Below are positions 41,127-52,337 of a stretch of DNA of 64,000 nucleotides, one piece after another. This DNA is from Aradus depressus (lineage: Eukaryota; Arthropoda; Insecta; Hemiptera; Aradidae): NCBI GenBank assembly GCA_963662175.1, contig OY759218.1:55001427-55065426 (forward strand), given 5' to 3'. The notes below the pieces were generated by a model. It made no database searches. It was not told the origin of the DNA and was given only the letters and a program-made list of their open reading frames with translations. Numbering within the stretch: position 1 is the first letter of the stretch; every line of letters starts with the position of its first letter. Made by a program: the position numbers and the translations under genes.

Positions 41127-41440
41127 TTAGAATTTAATCTATGCGAAGTATACGGGAAGTTATGTAATCGGTCAGAAATCCAATGTTGAGTTTTCACCGG
41201 GATTTCATGTTTTCCGACCCCCTGATTACAAAAATTTAAAAAAAGTAAATATAATATATAATACATATATATAATATAATATATAAATTCATTTCATACT
41301 GGCGTCACTCTGTATATGAAAGTATTGTGGGTTTTGTAGAGGGTTTTGTAGAGATCATTATCCCTCCCTTCCCGTATTGTCATCTGCTTGCGATACACCC
41401 TGTACATTGAAATAACCGTTGAGTACTTTTTTTTTTTTAT
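41127..41440. other. Remnant of gypsy internal region or unassigned
   Basis: AT-rich with a (ta)n patch at 41240-41285. On the minus strand it lies just inside the gypsy primer-binding site, so part may be gypsy leader sequence, but no Gag frame is visible. Confidence 0.3.
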
Positions 41441-41458
41441 GCCCCACGTTGGGCGCCA
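41441..41458 (-). promoter_or_regulatory. Gypsy-type primer-binding site
   Basis: The minus strand reads TGGCGCCCAACGTGGGGC, an 18-base tRNA primer-binding site known from Ty3/gypsy elements of insects. It fixes the end of an LTR at about 41460 on the minus strand and the direction of the element (internal region toward lower coordinates). Confidence 0.88.
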
Positions 41459-41459
41459 A

Positions 41460-42330
41460 ATGAAACAACCAGCTATGGGAGTAGAATAACGGCTACCTGA
41501 GCCAGACAGACCTTTCACTTTTCGTCTGGCGCCAGTCCCTTTCACTTTCGGGGCACTTGAGGAATCCAAAACCATCAAAACAGTCTTAACCATTTCCTTT
41601 CTCTTTTTACCCTCCTCCCCTTCTGGGGCACCTTGGTTGCTCCCTCACTTTGTACTTCACCAGGTCAAAATGAGCATGCCGTCCTTCGGAGTAAGAGTCA
41701 GTCTTCTCCACCAACTGGCCTCTTATTATTGATACTATGTGAAAGGTTTCTCGCACCGCCCTCTTCTTTGTGTACCCCTTACCGCCCTACGCCCTATTAT
41801 AGTTCTTTGATCTACTTATGCCGCTTCTTTGTGAACCCCTTTGCCGCCTTACCCCTTCTTGTTATTCTTTGGTCTACTTATGCCGCTTCTTTGTAAACCA
41901 CTTTTCCGCCTTTTTTCTCTTTTTGTTCTTTTATCTATGGTATGCCGATCCTTTGTGTACCGCTTGCCGCCCCCTCCCCACCTCTTATTGTTCTTTGATC
42001 TACTTATACCGCTTTTTTGTGAACCCCTTTGCCGCCTTACCCCTTCTTATTATTCTTTTATCTACGGTATGCCGCTCCTTTGTGTACCGCTTGCCGCCTC
42101 CTCCCCACTTCTTATTGTTCTTTGATCTACTGTCCCGGTTCTTTTTGTAACCACTTGCCGTCTTTTGTATCCTATTCATCTGTCATCTCTCTCCAAAGTT
42201 TCCTCTCTCCCTCTAAACCTACCTCAAAGTCTACATACTATACATGCGTCTTTCAAATTGTACTATTGGGTAGTGCATAGGTTTTTCTGGAATAAAAACA
42301 AGCAATGGTTATGTGTATTCATATTGTTTT
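41460..42330 (-). repeat. Gypsy LTR (minus orientation) with ~60-bp tandem repeats
   Basis: The sequence adjoining the primer-binding site should be the 5' LTR. From about 41740 to 42165 a unit of about 60 bp with ttctttgatctacttatgcc, gcttctttgtgaaccc and gccgccttaccccttct recurs six or seven times (landmarks at 41809, 41869, 41930, 41988, 42050, 42114). The outer LTR end was not identified. Plus-strand frames across it are by-products of composition. Confidence 0.6.
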
Positions 42331-42545
42331 ATTCTCTATCAAATTACAGTCGTTCCTCAGTAAATAATTTGTGCCTCACGTAGTTCTTCGATGATAGCGG
42401 AGATCTCGTTTTCATGATCTGTGTTTCCTGCCGATTTTGGTTTCCTCTCACAGGTCGAATGCTATTGTAATCTTTTCGGTAAGCATTTGTGTCAATGAGT
42501 AATTTACTATGTATTTTACTATCTTCCTCATTGAAGTAAAGAGGT
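42331..42545. other. Spacer between gypsy LTR and BEL-2 LTR
   Basis: A minus-strand patch (ENEISAIIEELREAQIIY, near 42410-42360) faintly resembles the start of a gypsy RT, but it ends at a stop and I do not rely on it. Otherwise nothing recognised. Confidence 0.25.
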
Positions 42546-43112
42546 TGTTGAACCTGGGAGGAGCTTTAAAGTGTCCGGTCCCATAATTCAAAAATAATAA
42601 ATAAAAGAAAATTAAATGAAAAAGACAATATATTTGTATGAAAGAAACATAAATGAAATAATATAAATAATCCTAGAATGTTCATGAGAAAATGACATAA
42701 AATAAAAAGTGTTCTAGTAATTATTGACCAACAATAGACTATAATAAATACCGGTGGGGGGCCCCCGTGAGCACACAGTTTCGTCCAAAATCCTCAGCTA
42801 ATGTTGTGAGGGTCTCGATGTAGAGACAGGCCACAGTCGTGGTAGTGGCGGCGTAAAGGTGCATGGACCTTACTGGATGAAAGTAGCGTATGTGCAGTGT
42901 AGGGTGCACACCTCACTGGCCAGGAGTAGATGTAATACTGACCCCACTGGGCTTAGCATAGGTAATCCTCTCCTATGATTAGAGAAGGCTCCCAGTGGGG
43001 TGGGGTCATTTTTTAAATAAATAAAAACACTCATCTCGAGTTTACATAATGAAAACAAAACAATATACCTATTAAATGTAAATGAAAAGAAAATTATTTG
43101 CCGGCGCAAACA
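42546..43112 (-). repeat. BEL-2 3' LTR
   Basis: On the minus strand, after the Pol stop and a G-rich polypurine tract (tggtgggcggta), the LTR starts TGTTTGCGCCGGC and may end GGTTCAACA at 42546, about 567 bp. The inner boundary is supported by the same ggtgggcggta tract seen before the 3' LTR of BEL-1. The outer boundary rests only on the TG...CA rule. Confidence 0.5.
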
Positions 43113-43221
43113 TACCGCCCACCATTTTTTGTCCACAAAAAATATAATAATAAAAATATGAATCCCCTGTCAAAATAACAACAAAAAAAAACAATACAAA
43201 AAATTGAATAATGTAAATCAG

Positions 43222-45283
43222 GAGGAATGAGGATCCGTAAGAATAGGAGAAAGAGAAATAAGCTTTACTACTCCTCTTTTAAAGGTAGAGCCTTTGGATG
43301 TCTTGATGGTAACTACCCTTACAACTCCATCAGCGCCTGGATGTGTAGCGATGATCCTGGCCATGGGCCACTGTCCTGGTAAGGTGTTGTCTTCCTTAAG
43401 GAGTACTAAGTCTCCAGTTTTTAAGTTGGGTTGCTCCTGGTGCCATTTGACTCGTTGTTACAGAGTGAGGAGGTATTCTCGCCGCCATCTCTTCCAGTAG
43501 TGCTGTATCCTGGCGTTCACTAGCTGCCATCGAGATAGACGATTTTCTTGAAGATCGTACAAAGAAGGCTCAGGAACTGCGATTGGGCTCTCACCAATGA
43601 GAAAGTGTCCTGGTGTAAGGTAGTCAAAATCGTCCAACGACTCTGATAACGGACATAAAGGGCGGGAGTTTAATGTGGCTTCAATCCTGCAAAAAATAGT
43701 CGATAACTCTTCAAAAGTGAAAGGAGTTAGATTGAGGACCTTTTGAAGCAGACTTTTAACAGATTTGACGCCTGCCTCCCAGAGGCCACCAAAGTGGGGT
43801 GTATGAGGAGGACTGAAGGACCATTTGATTTCTTTTGGAGCTAAGTGCTCAGTGACTGTTGACTGCGTATGAACTTCACGCAAAAAGTGAACCAAATCCT
43901 TCAAATGTCGATTAGCTCCAATGAAATTGGTACAGCAATCGGAAAAGATGTGCTCGGGTAAACCTCTTCTTGCGACGAAGCGGTCTAACGTAGCTAAGAA
44001 GGCTTCGGTGCTCAACGACGAAACAAGTTCGAGGTGAACTGCTCGAGTGGAAAGACAGACAAAAAGACTCAAATAGCATTTACTTGTGGCGGCCTTCCTT
44101 CTCAGTGACTCCCGAATGATAAATGGACCTGCGTAGTCCATACCCACATGAAGAAAGGCAGGTACATCCTTAAACTTAGACTTGGGTAGGGAACTCATTG
44201 ACGGTATGCTAGGTTTGGCGTTTAACTTATAACAACGTGCACATTTAAAGGTCCTACTTCTAATCACTCTTCTTGAAGACAAGATCCAATAACGACGACG
44301 AAGCAAGGCATGAAGCAAGCTAGGTCCAGGATGAAGATATGTTCGATGATAGAAGTCCACTAGAAGCGTGGTGTAGGCACCTTTGTTAGGCAATAAAATT
44401 GGATGTTTGACTTCTTCGGGGACATGAGCGTTGTGGATCCTTCCGCCCACCCTGATAACTCCAGAGGAGTCGAAATACGGATTTAAGAAGAGTAGACTTT
44501 TACTTTTGATCGGTTGATCTGGTTGAAGATCTGGAAAATAATATTTCTGTACGACTTGTACGCATCGTACCGATGCATTCCGAAATTCTGTAGCAGTAAT
44601 CGGACCCAGCAGTTCAACATCTTTTCTACGAAATCTTGATAGAAAGCGGCGGATATACACTACAGAATTAACTAACTTTTCGTATGAAGAAAAGCGGGAC
44701 ATCCAATTCAGGAGATACTGTTGTGCATCCGTGGCACTCAACACAGCTGGTGATGGTTTCTTCATCTCCGGTAGATCGCTGCAAACACTCACTATCGAGG
44801 TGGGCCAAGCAGAAATATCCTCTTGAAGCCATGTTGGGCCATTCCACCATAATTCATGTGTGATAAGTTGAATGGGGTTAAGACCTCTGGAGTCGCAGTC
44901 AGCAGGATTATTATTGGAATCTACATGCTTCCAAGAACAGTTTGGAGTCAATTCCTGAATCTGACTAACCCTGTTTGCCACGAACGTTTTCAACAAATAG
45001 GTGGGTGTGTTCAACCATCCCAATACCACCGTTGAATCCGTGTACAACGAAACGCCGTGAATACTTAATAACTTAAGAGAAGGTGTAACAGACTGATACA
45101 GTTTCCCTAAAAGTAAAGCTCCACATAATTCCAATTTTGGAATGGTAAGCTGTTTCAAAGGTGCTAATTTTGTTTTAGCTTTTAACAGAAATGTTGAAGA
45201 CGATTTCAAGCTATCAAAAACTTTGAGGTAAATTGCTGCAGCAAAACCTTTTTCGCTGGCATCCGAAAAACCGACAACGCAGC
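43222..45283 (-). pseudogene. BEL-2 Pol part 2: RNase H and integrase
   Basis: BEL/Pao polyprotein on the minus strand, continuing from 52338-53640 across the BEL-1 insertion. RNase H: VVGFSDASEKGFAAAIY, LTIPKLELCGALLL, LYTDSTVVLGWLN. Integrase: zinc-binding HPILLPNKGAYTTLLVDFYH with CARCYKLNAKP, core DYAGPFIIRESLRR, HLELVSSLSTEAFLATLDRF, SDCCTNFIGANRHLKDL, then PPHTPHFGGLWEAGVKSVKS. A frameshift near 43460 separates the tail (KTGDLVLLKEDNTLPGQWPM, VVRVVTIKTSKGSTFKRGVV), which stops near 43222. The second core Asp is intact within SDCCTN. Confidence 0.92.
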
Positions 45284-45735
45284 TGTTCAATTACGACTAT
45301 TGAGCTTAGCCAGCGCCCCCCACTATGGTCCCTACGCCACGGCTAGCTCGCTCGCTATCCCCACTACTCCCGGTCCAGCCACCAGTCGTTCACCACCGCC
45401 TGACCGGGATGCATCTTACCCCAGTCAGCATTTCGTCCAACGCAGCCTGGCCCTGTATACATCTCACATATGAAGACTTCCCCGTGAGGACCCCCTCCTA
45501 TCTCGTCTATCATCAGGGACCACCAAGGAGCGACACAGCCGAATCGACCAGAACATTCTGTTTACAGTGATCAAGTAACATTCATTTCAATTTACTTATT
45601 GTGTTCCAAATAGAGTTCTTATTTTCACTATTTCCGCATTTATTCCTCACATATTTTACTCCCCTATCATTCTGGGTTCTTCATGGTTATCGGGCCTTTG
45701 CTCACAACGTTAAGTGTCCGACCCTGACCCAAACA
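45284..45735 (+). repeat. BEL-1 5' LTR
   Basis: TGTTCAATTACGAC ... CTGACCCAAACA. It would hold promoter and polyadenylation signals, but no textbook TATA box is evident. The only difference I find from the 3' LTR is caccaccgcc here against caccacagcc there. The 81-residue frame inside it is duplicated in the 3' LTR and is not a gene. Confidence 0.95.
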
Positions 45736-45739
45736 TTTA

Positions 45740-45756
45740 TGGTGCCCCGGGTGAGG
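45740..45756 (+). promoter_or_regulatory. BEL-1 primer-binding site
   Basis: TGGTGCCCCGGGTGAGG starts 5 bases after the LTR end, the position and look of a tRNA primer-binding site for minus-strand DNA synthesis. The matching tRNA was not determined. Confidence 0.75.
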
Positions 45757-46247
45757 AATATTGTGGAAATCTCTCTTCATCACTTTTATTCAGTGTCTCA
45801 TCTTTTTTCATTTATTCATTCATTATGAATTTTTATATAATATTTCAGTCAATGTTGTATTTCATAGGAGCTCGACCTATGGCAGCCAAATAATCCCTCG
45901 CTTTAATCCTACGTTAGACAACATACTTTGTAATAATAAGTGCAAGTATATTACAAACACTTGTCCGACCACAGTAATCCTCTATAAGGATTAGGTCTCC
46001 TAGTTTCTAATCACTTATGCTCTTAACTTATGTACACATTTATATTATATACATACATATTTTATAAACATGTTATAACATATGCATAATCATATTAACA
46101 TATTATAACATATGCATAATCATATTAACATATTATATATTATATACATATGCATAACCATTGATATTTCCTTGATTGTGTGTCCTGAACGGATCATTAT
46201 TTTCCAAATTATATTTTCTATTGTTTACTCACCAGATTGATAGTCAC
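45757..46247 (+). other. BEL-1 leader between primer site and Gag
   Basis: AT-rich leader. acatattataacatatgcat recurs near 46066-46135 as a tandem repeat of about 34 bp, followed by a (tata) stretch. An open frame reaches up to 46176, but the Gag start is placed at 46248. Confidence 0.6.
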
Positions 46248-49200
46248 ATGATGGCGGAATCTTCCCATCAGATTTCATCACTAGAGCGCCAGCTCCGCAG
46301 CATTAAGCGCAACATTGCCGGCATCATGGTTGTGGCTAAGGCAGCCACCCCTGACGATGACTCTTATGCCGACCTGGAGGCACGCCTACACAGCGCTTGT
46401 GAGTATTGGCACGAATTTCAGGCAACCTGGAAGGAGCTCGATAGTGCGCATTTCAATCTCGATCCGAAAACTTCGTTTCCAGATGAAAAATGGCTGACTA
46501 TCCACGATACTGTGAGGGATGAGATCCTTGTGGCTGATACCTCTCTTCGGAAGCTTAGACTGAAACGCGAAGCCGCATCCGTCACTTCAGCCTCTTCGGC
46601 TGCCGTTCCCACCCTATTGTCAGCACCCAACGACTATCAGGGATGTGGGTTACCACGCATAGCGGTGCCTAAATGGAACGGGGACTTATTCAAATGGGTA
46701 GAATTTCGGGACAAGTTTCTCTCATTAGTAGGAAACAGTCCACGCATCCCTCCAGTCGACAAGATGCATTATCTTAAAGACGCTCTGGTAGGAGAACCCG
46801 CATCGCTCCTGTCTGGTCTGTCCTTCGACGGTTCTTCATATGCCCTGGCTTGGGAGTCATTAATGAAGGTTTATGACAACCCCCGAGTATTGGCCTCTCG
46901 ACACATTCAGACGGTCCTAAATTTCCGTAATCGCTCATCCAACTCTGAGTACGCCAAGCTGAACGCATATCTCTCTCAGGTCGGTGAGAGCGTCGAATCA
47001 TTTCGCGCTCTAAGGCTCCAAAACCCAGGTGACGCCTTGCTGTCTATCCTGGCATTGCGAGCACTCGATCCGGCCACCCGCAAGCAGTTTGAGCTTGCCC
47101 ATAAAGGGACAGAGTTCCCATCTGCCGACGAAATAATCAACTTTGTGAGGCAACGCATGATGGCTTGTAAGCTATCCCTGGAACTTCTCGATGAACGCTC
47201 CAATACCCCCGATCGAGCAATGGATCCGCGACTCAAACCTCCCAATAAGAGTTCGCCTAAGTACTCTACTGGCGTATCTATGCTCGCCCAATCTGGAGAT
47301 TCATCTCAATCCTGGTCAAGGAAGAGCCCTACACGTCACAGTAGTTCCCCAACCACCAGTCCGAGGAGGAGCCCGGCTCGCCACCGTGGCTCACCTAGGT
47401 CAAATAGATTTGGACGCACCTCTCCCTCGGCTACGAATAACAGCCCAAATCCGAGTTTCACTCCATGCCCCTACTGCAAAGGCAGCCATTCACTAGTGAA
47501 ATGTTTCACCTTCAGTGAGCTGCCGGCCCAGACTCGTTTCGACTTCGCCAAGGCATGGACTGGATGCCTTAACTGCCTGGGAAGAGGGCACCGGGCCGCG
47601 AACTGCCCGTCAAAATGGAATTGTAAGTACTGCAATTCAAGGCATCACAGCCTACTTCATACAGGGAAGAAGACTGATGAAGCCCGCTCCAACGATAACA
47701 ATGGTGAACCCCATTCATCATTCGTAGGCCATGTTCGGGAAGATACCATCCCGGCGCCTACCGACAAGCGACATCAACCCGAATCGCATGTCATCATGGG
47801 CACCGCTCAGGCCCTATTTGACGGACTTCACATCTCCGTACCCGCTCGTGTGTTATTGGACTCAGGGAGCCAGTATACATTTATAACTACCGACCTCGCC
47901 AGTAAAATTGGCGGTAGTTTAAAACCCTTTGACGGCCGTATAGCGGGTCTTGGTGGCAACTTAGTGCCCAATGTCAAAGGTTGGTTAACGTGCCGCATGC
48001 ACTCTACTATTACTGATGCGTGCTTCAAGGTGCGCGCTCTTGTAGTCGATGAGATTACATCCGACACTCCGAAGCGAAAGGTTTCACCGACCGTCGCCGT
48101 TCAGCTATCGCGTTACGGCTTAGCTGACCCCTCATTTGCCGATCCTGGCCTCGTCGATGTTTTGGTTGGACTTGACTTATATCCACGACTCATCATAGGA
48201 GCTCCCGTCAAGTCGGAGGTTGACGAGCTTTATCTCATGCCCACTGTTCTTGGTAATGTGGTCATGGGAACCACTTCTTTTATCAATCAGTCGCGCAGCA
48301 TCTCCCTTTTGGCCCTGGATGAAACTGCTATCTTAAGCCAGTTGAAGGTCTTCTGGGAAATTGAGGAACTACGACCCGCAGATCTTCGCAACCCCCATGA
48401 CGTCTTGTGTGAAGAGTCGTTTGCGAAAACTCATTCGCGCACTCCGGAGGGTAGATATGTAGTGAGGTTGCCCCTGAAACCTACTGGCGTGCTCCCTGAC
48501 GAAAACCGAGACATAGCTCTCCGGAGATTCTTCGCCTTGGAACGGAAATTCACTCGTGACCCCGTCCTCAAGGAGAAGTACTTAGCCTTTATGGAAGACT
48601 ATGTACGTCTAGGCCACATGGCTCCCACGACCATTGTTGCACCCTACGTGATCCCTCATCACGGGGTATGGCAAGTCAAGCCGCACGAAACTAAGCTTCG
48701 TGTTGTGTTTGACGCATCTTGCTCGGCTGGCGGCCCCAGCTTGAACGATGTTCTTATCACTGGGCCTAAACTGCAGACGGACTTGTGCGACATACTCATC
48801 CACTTTCGTCTCTTCGTCATAGCCTTCACGACGGATCTAGTGAAGATGTACCGCCAGATCTTGGTACATCCCGAAGACCGTCACCTACAGCATATTTTCT
48901 GGCGTAACGATCCTTCCAAGCCTGTAGTTGAGCATGAACTGCGCACCGTCACTTATGGCATCACGTCTAGCGGTTATCAAGCGATCAAGACTGTTGCCCA
49001 GCTTGTTAGTGATGAAGGCTACGCCTTTCCCCTAGCTGCAGAGCGGATTCCGAAGGCCATGTACGTCGACGATTTTGCTTCAGGAGCAAATACGCTCGAA
49101 GAGGCCCATGCTCTTAAAGAACAGCTCATTGGCCTATTTAATCTAGGCGGGTTTCAACTAAGCAAATGGGCATCTAATGCCCCCGAATTGCTACCTCCTT

Positions 49201-49853
49201 CTCAGGATCCTATTGAAGCTCAAGCCTTGCCTCAGGAAAGCAATTCCATCATCAAGATTCTTGGTCTCATGTGGTACCCCCAACGAGATGTTTTCTCTTT
49301 CACAGTCCAGGAACCTGTCTCTCATGCAACCAAGCGGGTCGTTCTCTCAACCGTTGCACGAATTTTCGACCCACTCGGATTTTTAGCTCCCGTAATACTT
49401 AGCGCCAAAACCTTGCTACAAGAAGCTTGGCGCCACGAAATCTCTTGGGACGATCCCTTGCCTTCACCTCTTCGCGAGAAATGGTCTCAACTTACCAACG
49501 AGTGGCCTACTCTCAAGATGATTACCATTCCCCGCTACATACAGGTCCATCAAGCAACTATCCAGCTGATAGGTTTTAGCGATGCTTCCTCCCGTGGATA
49601 CGCTGCTGCTGTTTACGCACGCACTCAGTCACCTAGTGGCGGAGTGCACGTCAATCTGCTCAAAGCGAAGACAAAGGTCGCCCCCACCAAGTTTCTAACG
49701 ATACCCCAATTGGAACTCTGCGGAGCGCTCTTGCTTGCGAGAGTCATGTCATCTATCACAATAGAGACGCATCATGAAGCTCTACCACTTCACAGACTCT
49801 TCGGTGGTGCTTGCATGGTTGCGCCAACCTATTCATCAACTCAAGGTGTTTGA
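46248..49853 (+). pseudogene. BEL-1 Gag-Pol: Gag, protease, RT (frame 1)
   Basis: The chosen ATG at 46248 (second of tandem ATG at 46251) fits Gag starting ESSHQISSLERQLRSIKRNI; the frame stays open back to 46176. Gag has the BEL/Pao capsid block (LPRIAVPKWNGDLFKWVEFR, LSGLSFDGSSYALAWESL), an Arg/Ser/Pro-rich linker and zinc knuckles (CPYCKGSHSLVKC, CLNCLGRGHRAANC, CKYCNSRHHSLLH). The aspartic protease has DSGSQYTF at 47859. RT has RVVFDASCSAGGPSLND, TTDLVKMYRQILVHPEDR and catalytic YVDD at 49062-49073. RNase H begins QLIGFSDASSRGYAAAVY. A frameshift after about 49780 ends this frame at 49853. Confidence 0.93.
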
Positions 49854-51612
49854 GGCGAACAGAGTCTCTGCTATTCTAAGGGCTTCCGATGTCAGGCAGT
49901 GGAAGTTTGTTCGCTCGGAGGATAATCCCTCCGACATAGCATCCCGTGGATGCCTTCCATCCGAACTCAAGGATCACAACCTCTGGTGGCGTGGACCCCT
50001 CTGGCTCATGGACAACCCGGAACCATTTGGCGAAGGCTATTCTGGACTCCTCTCGCCGTCACCAGATCAAGCCTTACTGGCTACTGCCATCCCAACGTCC
50101 AAGAAAGTTCACCATATTCATGATGACTCTTGGATGAGTCATTTTTCCTCCCTACCACGATTGATCAGAACAATCGCTCGGATATTGCGACTCGCTCATC
50201 GCGCGCAACACCTACAGGAAGCCACCCAAGGACCCATCACTAGCGATGAATTCTCTAAGGCACTATCCGCATGCGTACAAATCGCTCAACACTGTGCTTT
50301 GCCTCCAGCGCTCTATGGTGATGAAACCCCTAAGGCCTACCAGCAACTCCATCCCTTTTTGGATGCGCCTGGGTTAATTAGGGTGGGCGGTAGGCTGCGA
50401 CACTCCTCGCTCACCTATGACCATAAGCACCCTATGCTTCTACCTCGAGATCACCATCTCACTCGTCTCATCATAGACGACCTGCACAAGAAGCACTTTC
50501 ATGCTGGCCCAACTCTAATGCTGTCTCTTTTGCGCCAGAAATTTTGGGTTCCCAGCGCACTTAAGGTGATTAAGAGCCGGATATATCTCTGCACCCATTG
50601 CAGACGTCTCCGTGCCAGGCCGTCTATCCCCCTAATGGGTGATCTTCCAGTTGAACGTTTCCATCAGTTTCGCGCATTTTCACAGGTTGGAGTCGATTAT
50701 GCCGGACCATTTGCCCTCCGAGAATCTCCAAGACGCAAGGCACCGATAGGCAAGGCATATCTCTCCATTTTCGTTTGCTTCGCCACGAAGGCTATCCATT
50801 TGGAGCTAGTTTCCTCGCTAGGGACAGATGCGTTCTTGGCCACCCTAGACCGCTTTGTCGCTCGACGTGGATTCCCGCAGTGCATTCATTCGGACAATGC
50901 CACCAACTTTGTCGGCGCATCTAGATATCTCAAGGATCTCTACGCGTTTTTGAGCCGTCACACTGATTTATGGATTGATCACCTCTCCTCCAAGAGTGTT
51001 GTTTGGAAATTCATACCACCTCGCTCTCCACACTTCGGCGGTTTGTGGGAGGCCGGCGTTAAGTCCATCAAAAATCTTTTGGTGACTTCTGTCGGTAAGC
51101 ACCCCCTCACCTTTGAAGAATTGAATACCATCTTGGTACGCATTGAAGGGCTGCTCAACTCGAGACCCTTATGCCCTCTCAGAGAAGATCCGGAGAGTTT
51201 CGACACACTGACACCTGGCCACTTTCTGATCGGTGCACCACTGACTTCTATCCCATCTGTTCCATCTTCAGATGAATGCACCAGTCACCTCGATCGTTGG
51301 CACTTAGTACAACGGCAAATATCTTATGTGTGGTCCCGATGGAACAAGGACTATTTGCATCTCCTACAGCAGCGTGTCAGATGGACCCGAAACCATCCTA
51401 ATCTCAGCATCGGCGATCTCGTTCTGATGATCGAGAGTCGCACACCTGCAGGTACTTGGCCGACCGGGCGTATCTGCGACGTTTTCCCCGGAGACGACGG
51501 CGTCGTGAGAGTGGTTACCGTTCGCACACTAAATGGAAGAATTTTCAAGCGTTCAGTCGCCTCTCTCGCACCTCTACTCTCATCAGATGCGACCCGAGTT
51601 TCCCCTAAGTGA
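49774..51612 (+). pseudogene. BEL-1 Pol: RNase H end and integrase (frame 2)
   Basis: Continues Pol one frame over: FTDSSVVLAWLRQPIHQLKV, VRSEDNPSDIASRG, then integrase with HPMLLPRDHHLTRLIIDDLH, CTHCRRLRARP, DYAGPFALRESPRR, HLELVSSLGTDAFLATLDRF, HSDNATNFVGASRYLKDLY, PPRSPHFGGLWEAGVKSIKN and a C-terminal DUF5641-like part (LVLMIESRTPAGTWPTGRIC). It ends at TGA 51610-51612. All the Asp/Asp/Glu positions of the integrase core appear present. The single break from frame 1 makes this copy defective unless it is a sequencing error. Confidence 0.93.
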
Positions 51613-51880
51613 CGGGGATCCCTGGACATTGCCGAGATTCATATAGTTTGTATATAGTTTATAATTCTAATTCTTTTAAGCTATTTTTTCTTTAGTCATT
51701 GTAAGTTCATGTTGCGTTCCCTTTTTATCATTTATATTCTAATTATTTTAAAGTTATGTTTCTTTATCACTATGAAGGTACATAGTGCTGTTCTCCCCTC
51801 TCGGCTGCCATCGGTCGACTCACCCCTGCCCTTTTTTTGGGTACTGTAAATTCAGCGTAGCCAAATTTAGGTGGGCGGTA
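51613..51880 (+). promoter_or_regulatory. BEL-1 3' UTR and polypurine tract
   Basis: T-rich 3' UTR ending in aggtgggcggta directly before the 3' LTR. The same ggtgggcggta lies before the BEL-2 3' LTR, so it is the likely primer for plus-strand DNA synthesis. Confidence 0.75.
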
Positions 51881-52332
51881 TGTTCAATTACGACTATTGA
51901 GCTTAGCCAGCGCCCCCCACTATGGTCCCTACGCCACGGCTAGCTCGCTCGCTATCCCCACTACTCCCGGTCCAGCCACCAGTCGTTCACCACAGCCTGA
52001 CCGGGATGCATCTTACCCCAGTCAGCATTTCGTCCAACGCAGCCTGGCCCTGTATACATCTCACATATGAAGACTTCCCCGTGAGGACCCCCTCCTATCT
52101 CGTCTATCATCAGGGACCACCAAGGAGCGACACAGCCGAATCGACCAGAACATTCTGTTTACAGTGATCAAGTAACATTCATTTCAATTTACTTATTGTG
52201 TTCCAAATAGAGTTCTTATTTTCACTATTTCCGCATTTATTCCTCACATATTTTACTCCCCTATCATTCTGGGTTCTTCATGGTTATCGGGCCTTTGCTC
52301 ACAACGTTAAGTGTCCGACCCTGACCCAAACA
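51881..52332 (+). repeat. BEL-1 3' LTR
   Basis: 452 bp, one base different from the 5' LTR by my reading. It ends CCCAAACA and is followed by the TSD copy gcagc at 52333-52337, where BEL-2 resumes on the minus strand. Confidence 0.95.
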
Positions 52333-52337
52333 GCAGC

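Larger units (their letters stand above)
45284..52332 (+). mobile_element. BEL-1: full-length BEL/Pao LTR retrotransposon
   Basis: 7,049 bp with two 452-bp LTRs (45284-45735 and 51881-52332) that I find to differ at one position, and the 5-bp TSD gcagc (45279-45283; 52333-52337). A primer-binding site follows the 5' LTR and a polypurine tract precedes the 3' LTR. Gag, protease, RT, RNase H and integrase are all present; one frameshift near 49780 splits Pol. The element lies head-to-tail opposite to BEL-2, interrupting its RNase H start. Near-identical LTRs mean a very recent insertion. Confidence 0.95.

Noticed and set aside
41633..42383. Overlapping Leu/Pro/Phe-rich plus-strand frames resembling membrane proteins
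   Set aside because: Produced by 60-bp pyrimidine-rich repeats in a gypsy LTR; all three frames look alike.
42360..42410. Gypsy RT start on the minus strand
   Set aside because: About 18 suggestive residues, then a stop; too short to support.
45325..45570. 81-residue frame before BEL-1
   Set aside because: Lies within the 5' LTR and is repeated at 51922-52167 in the 3' LTR.
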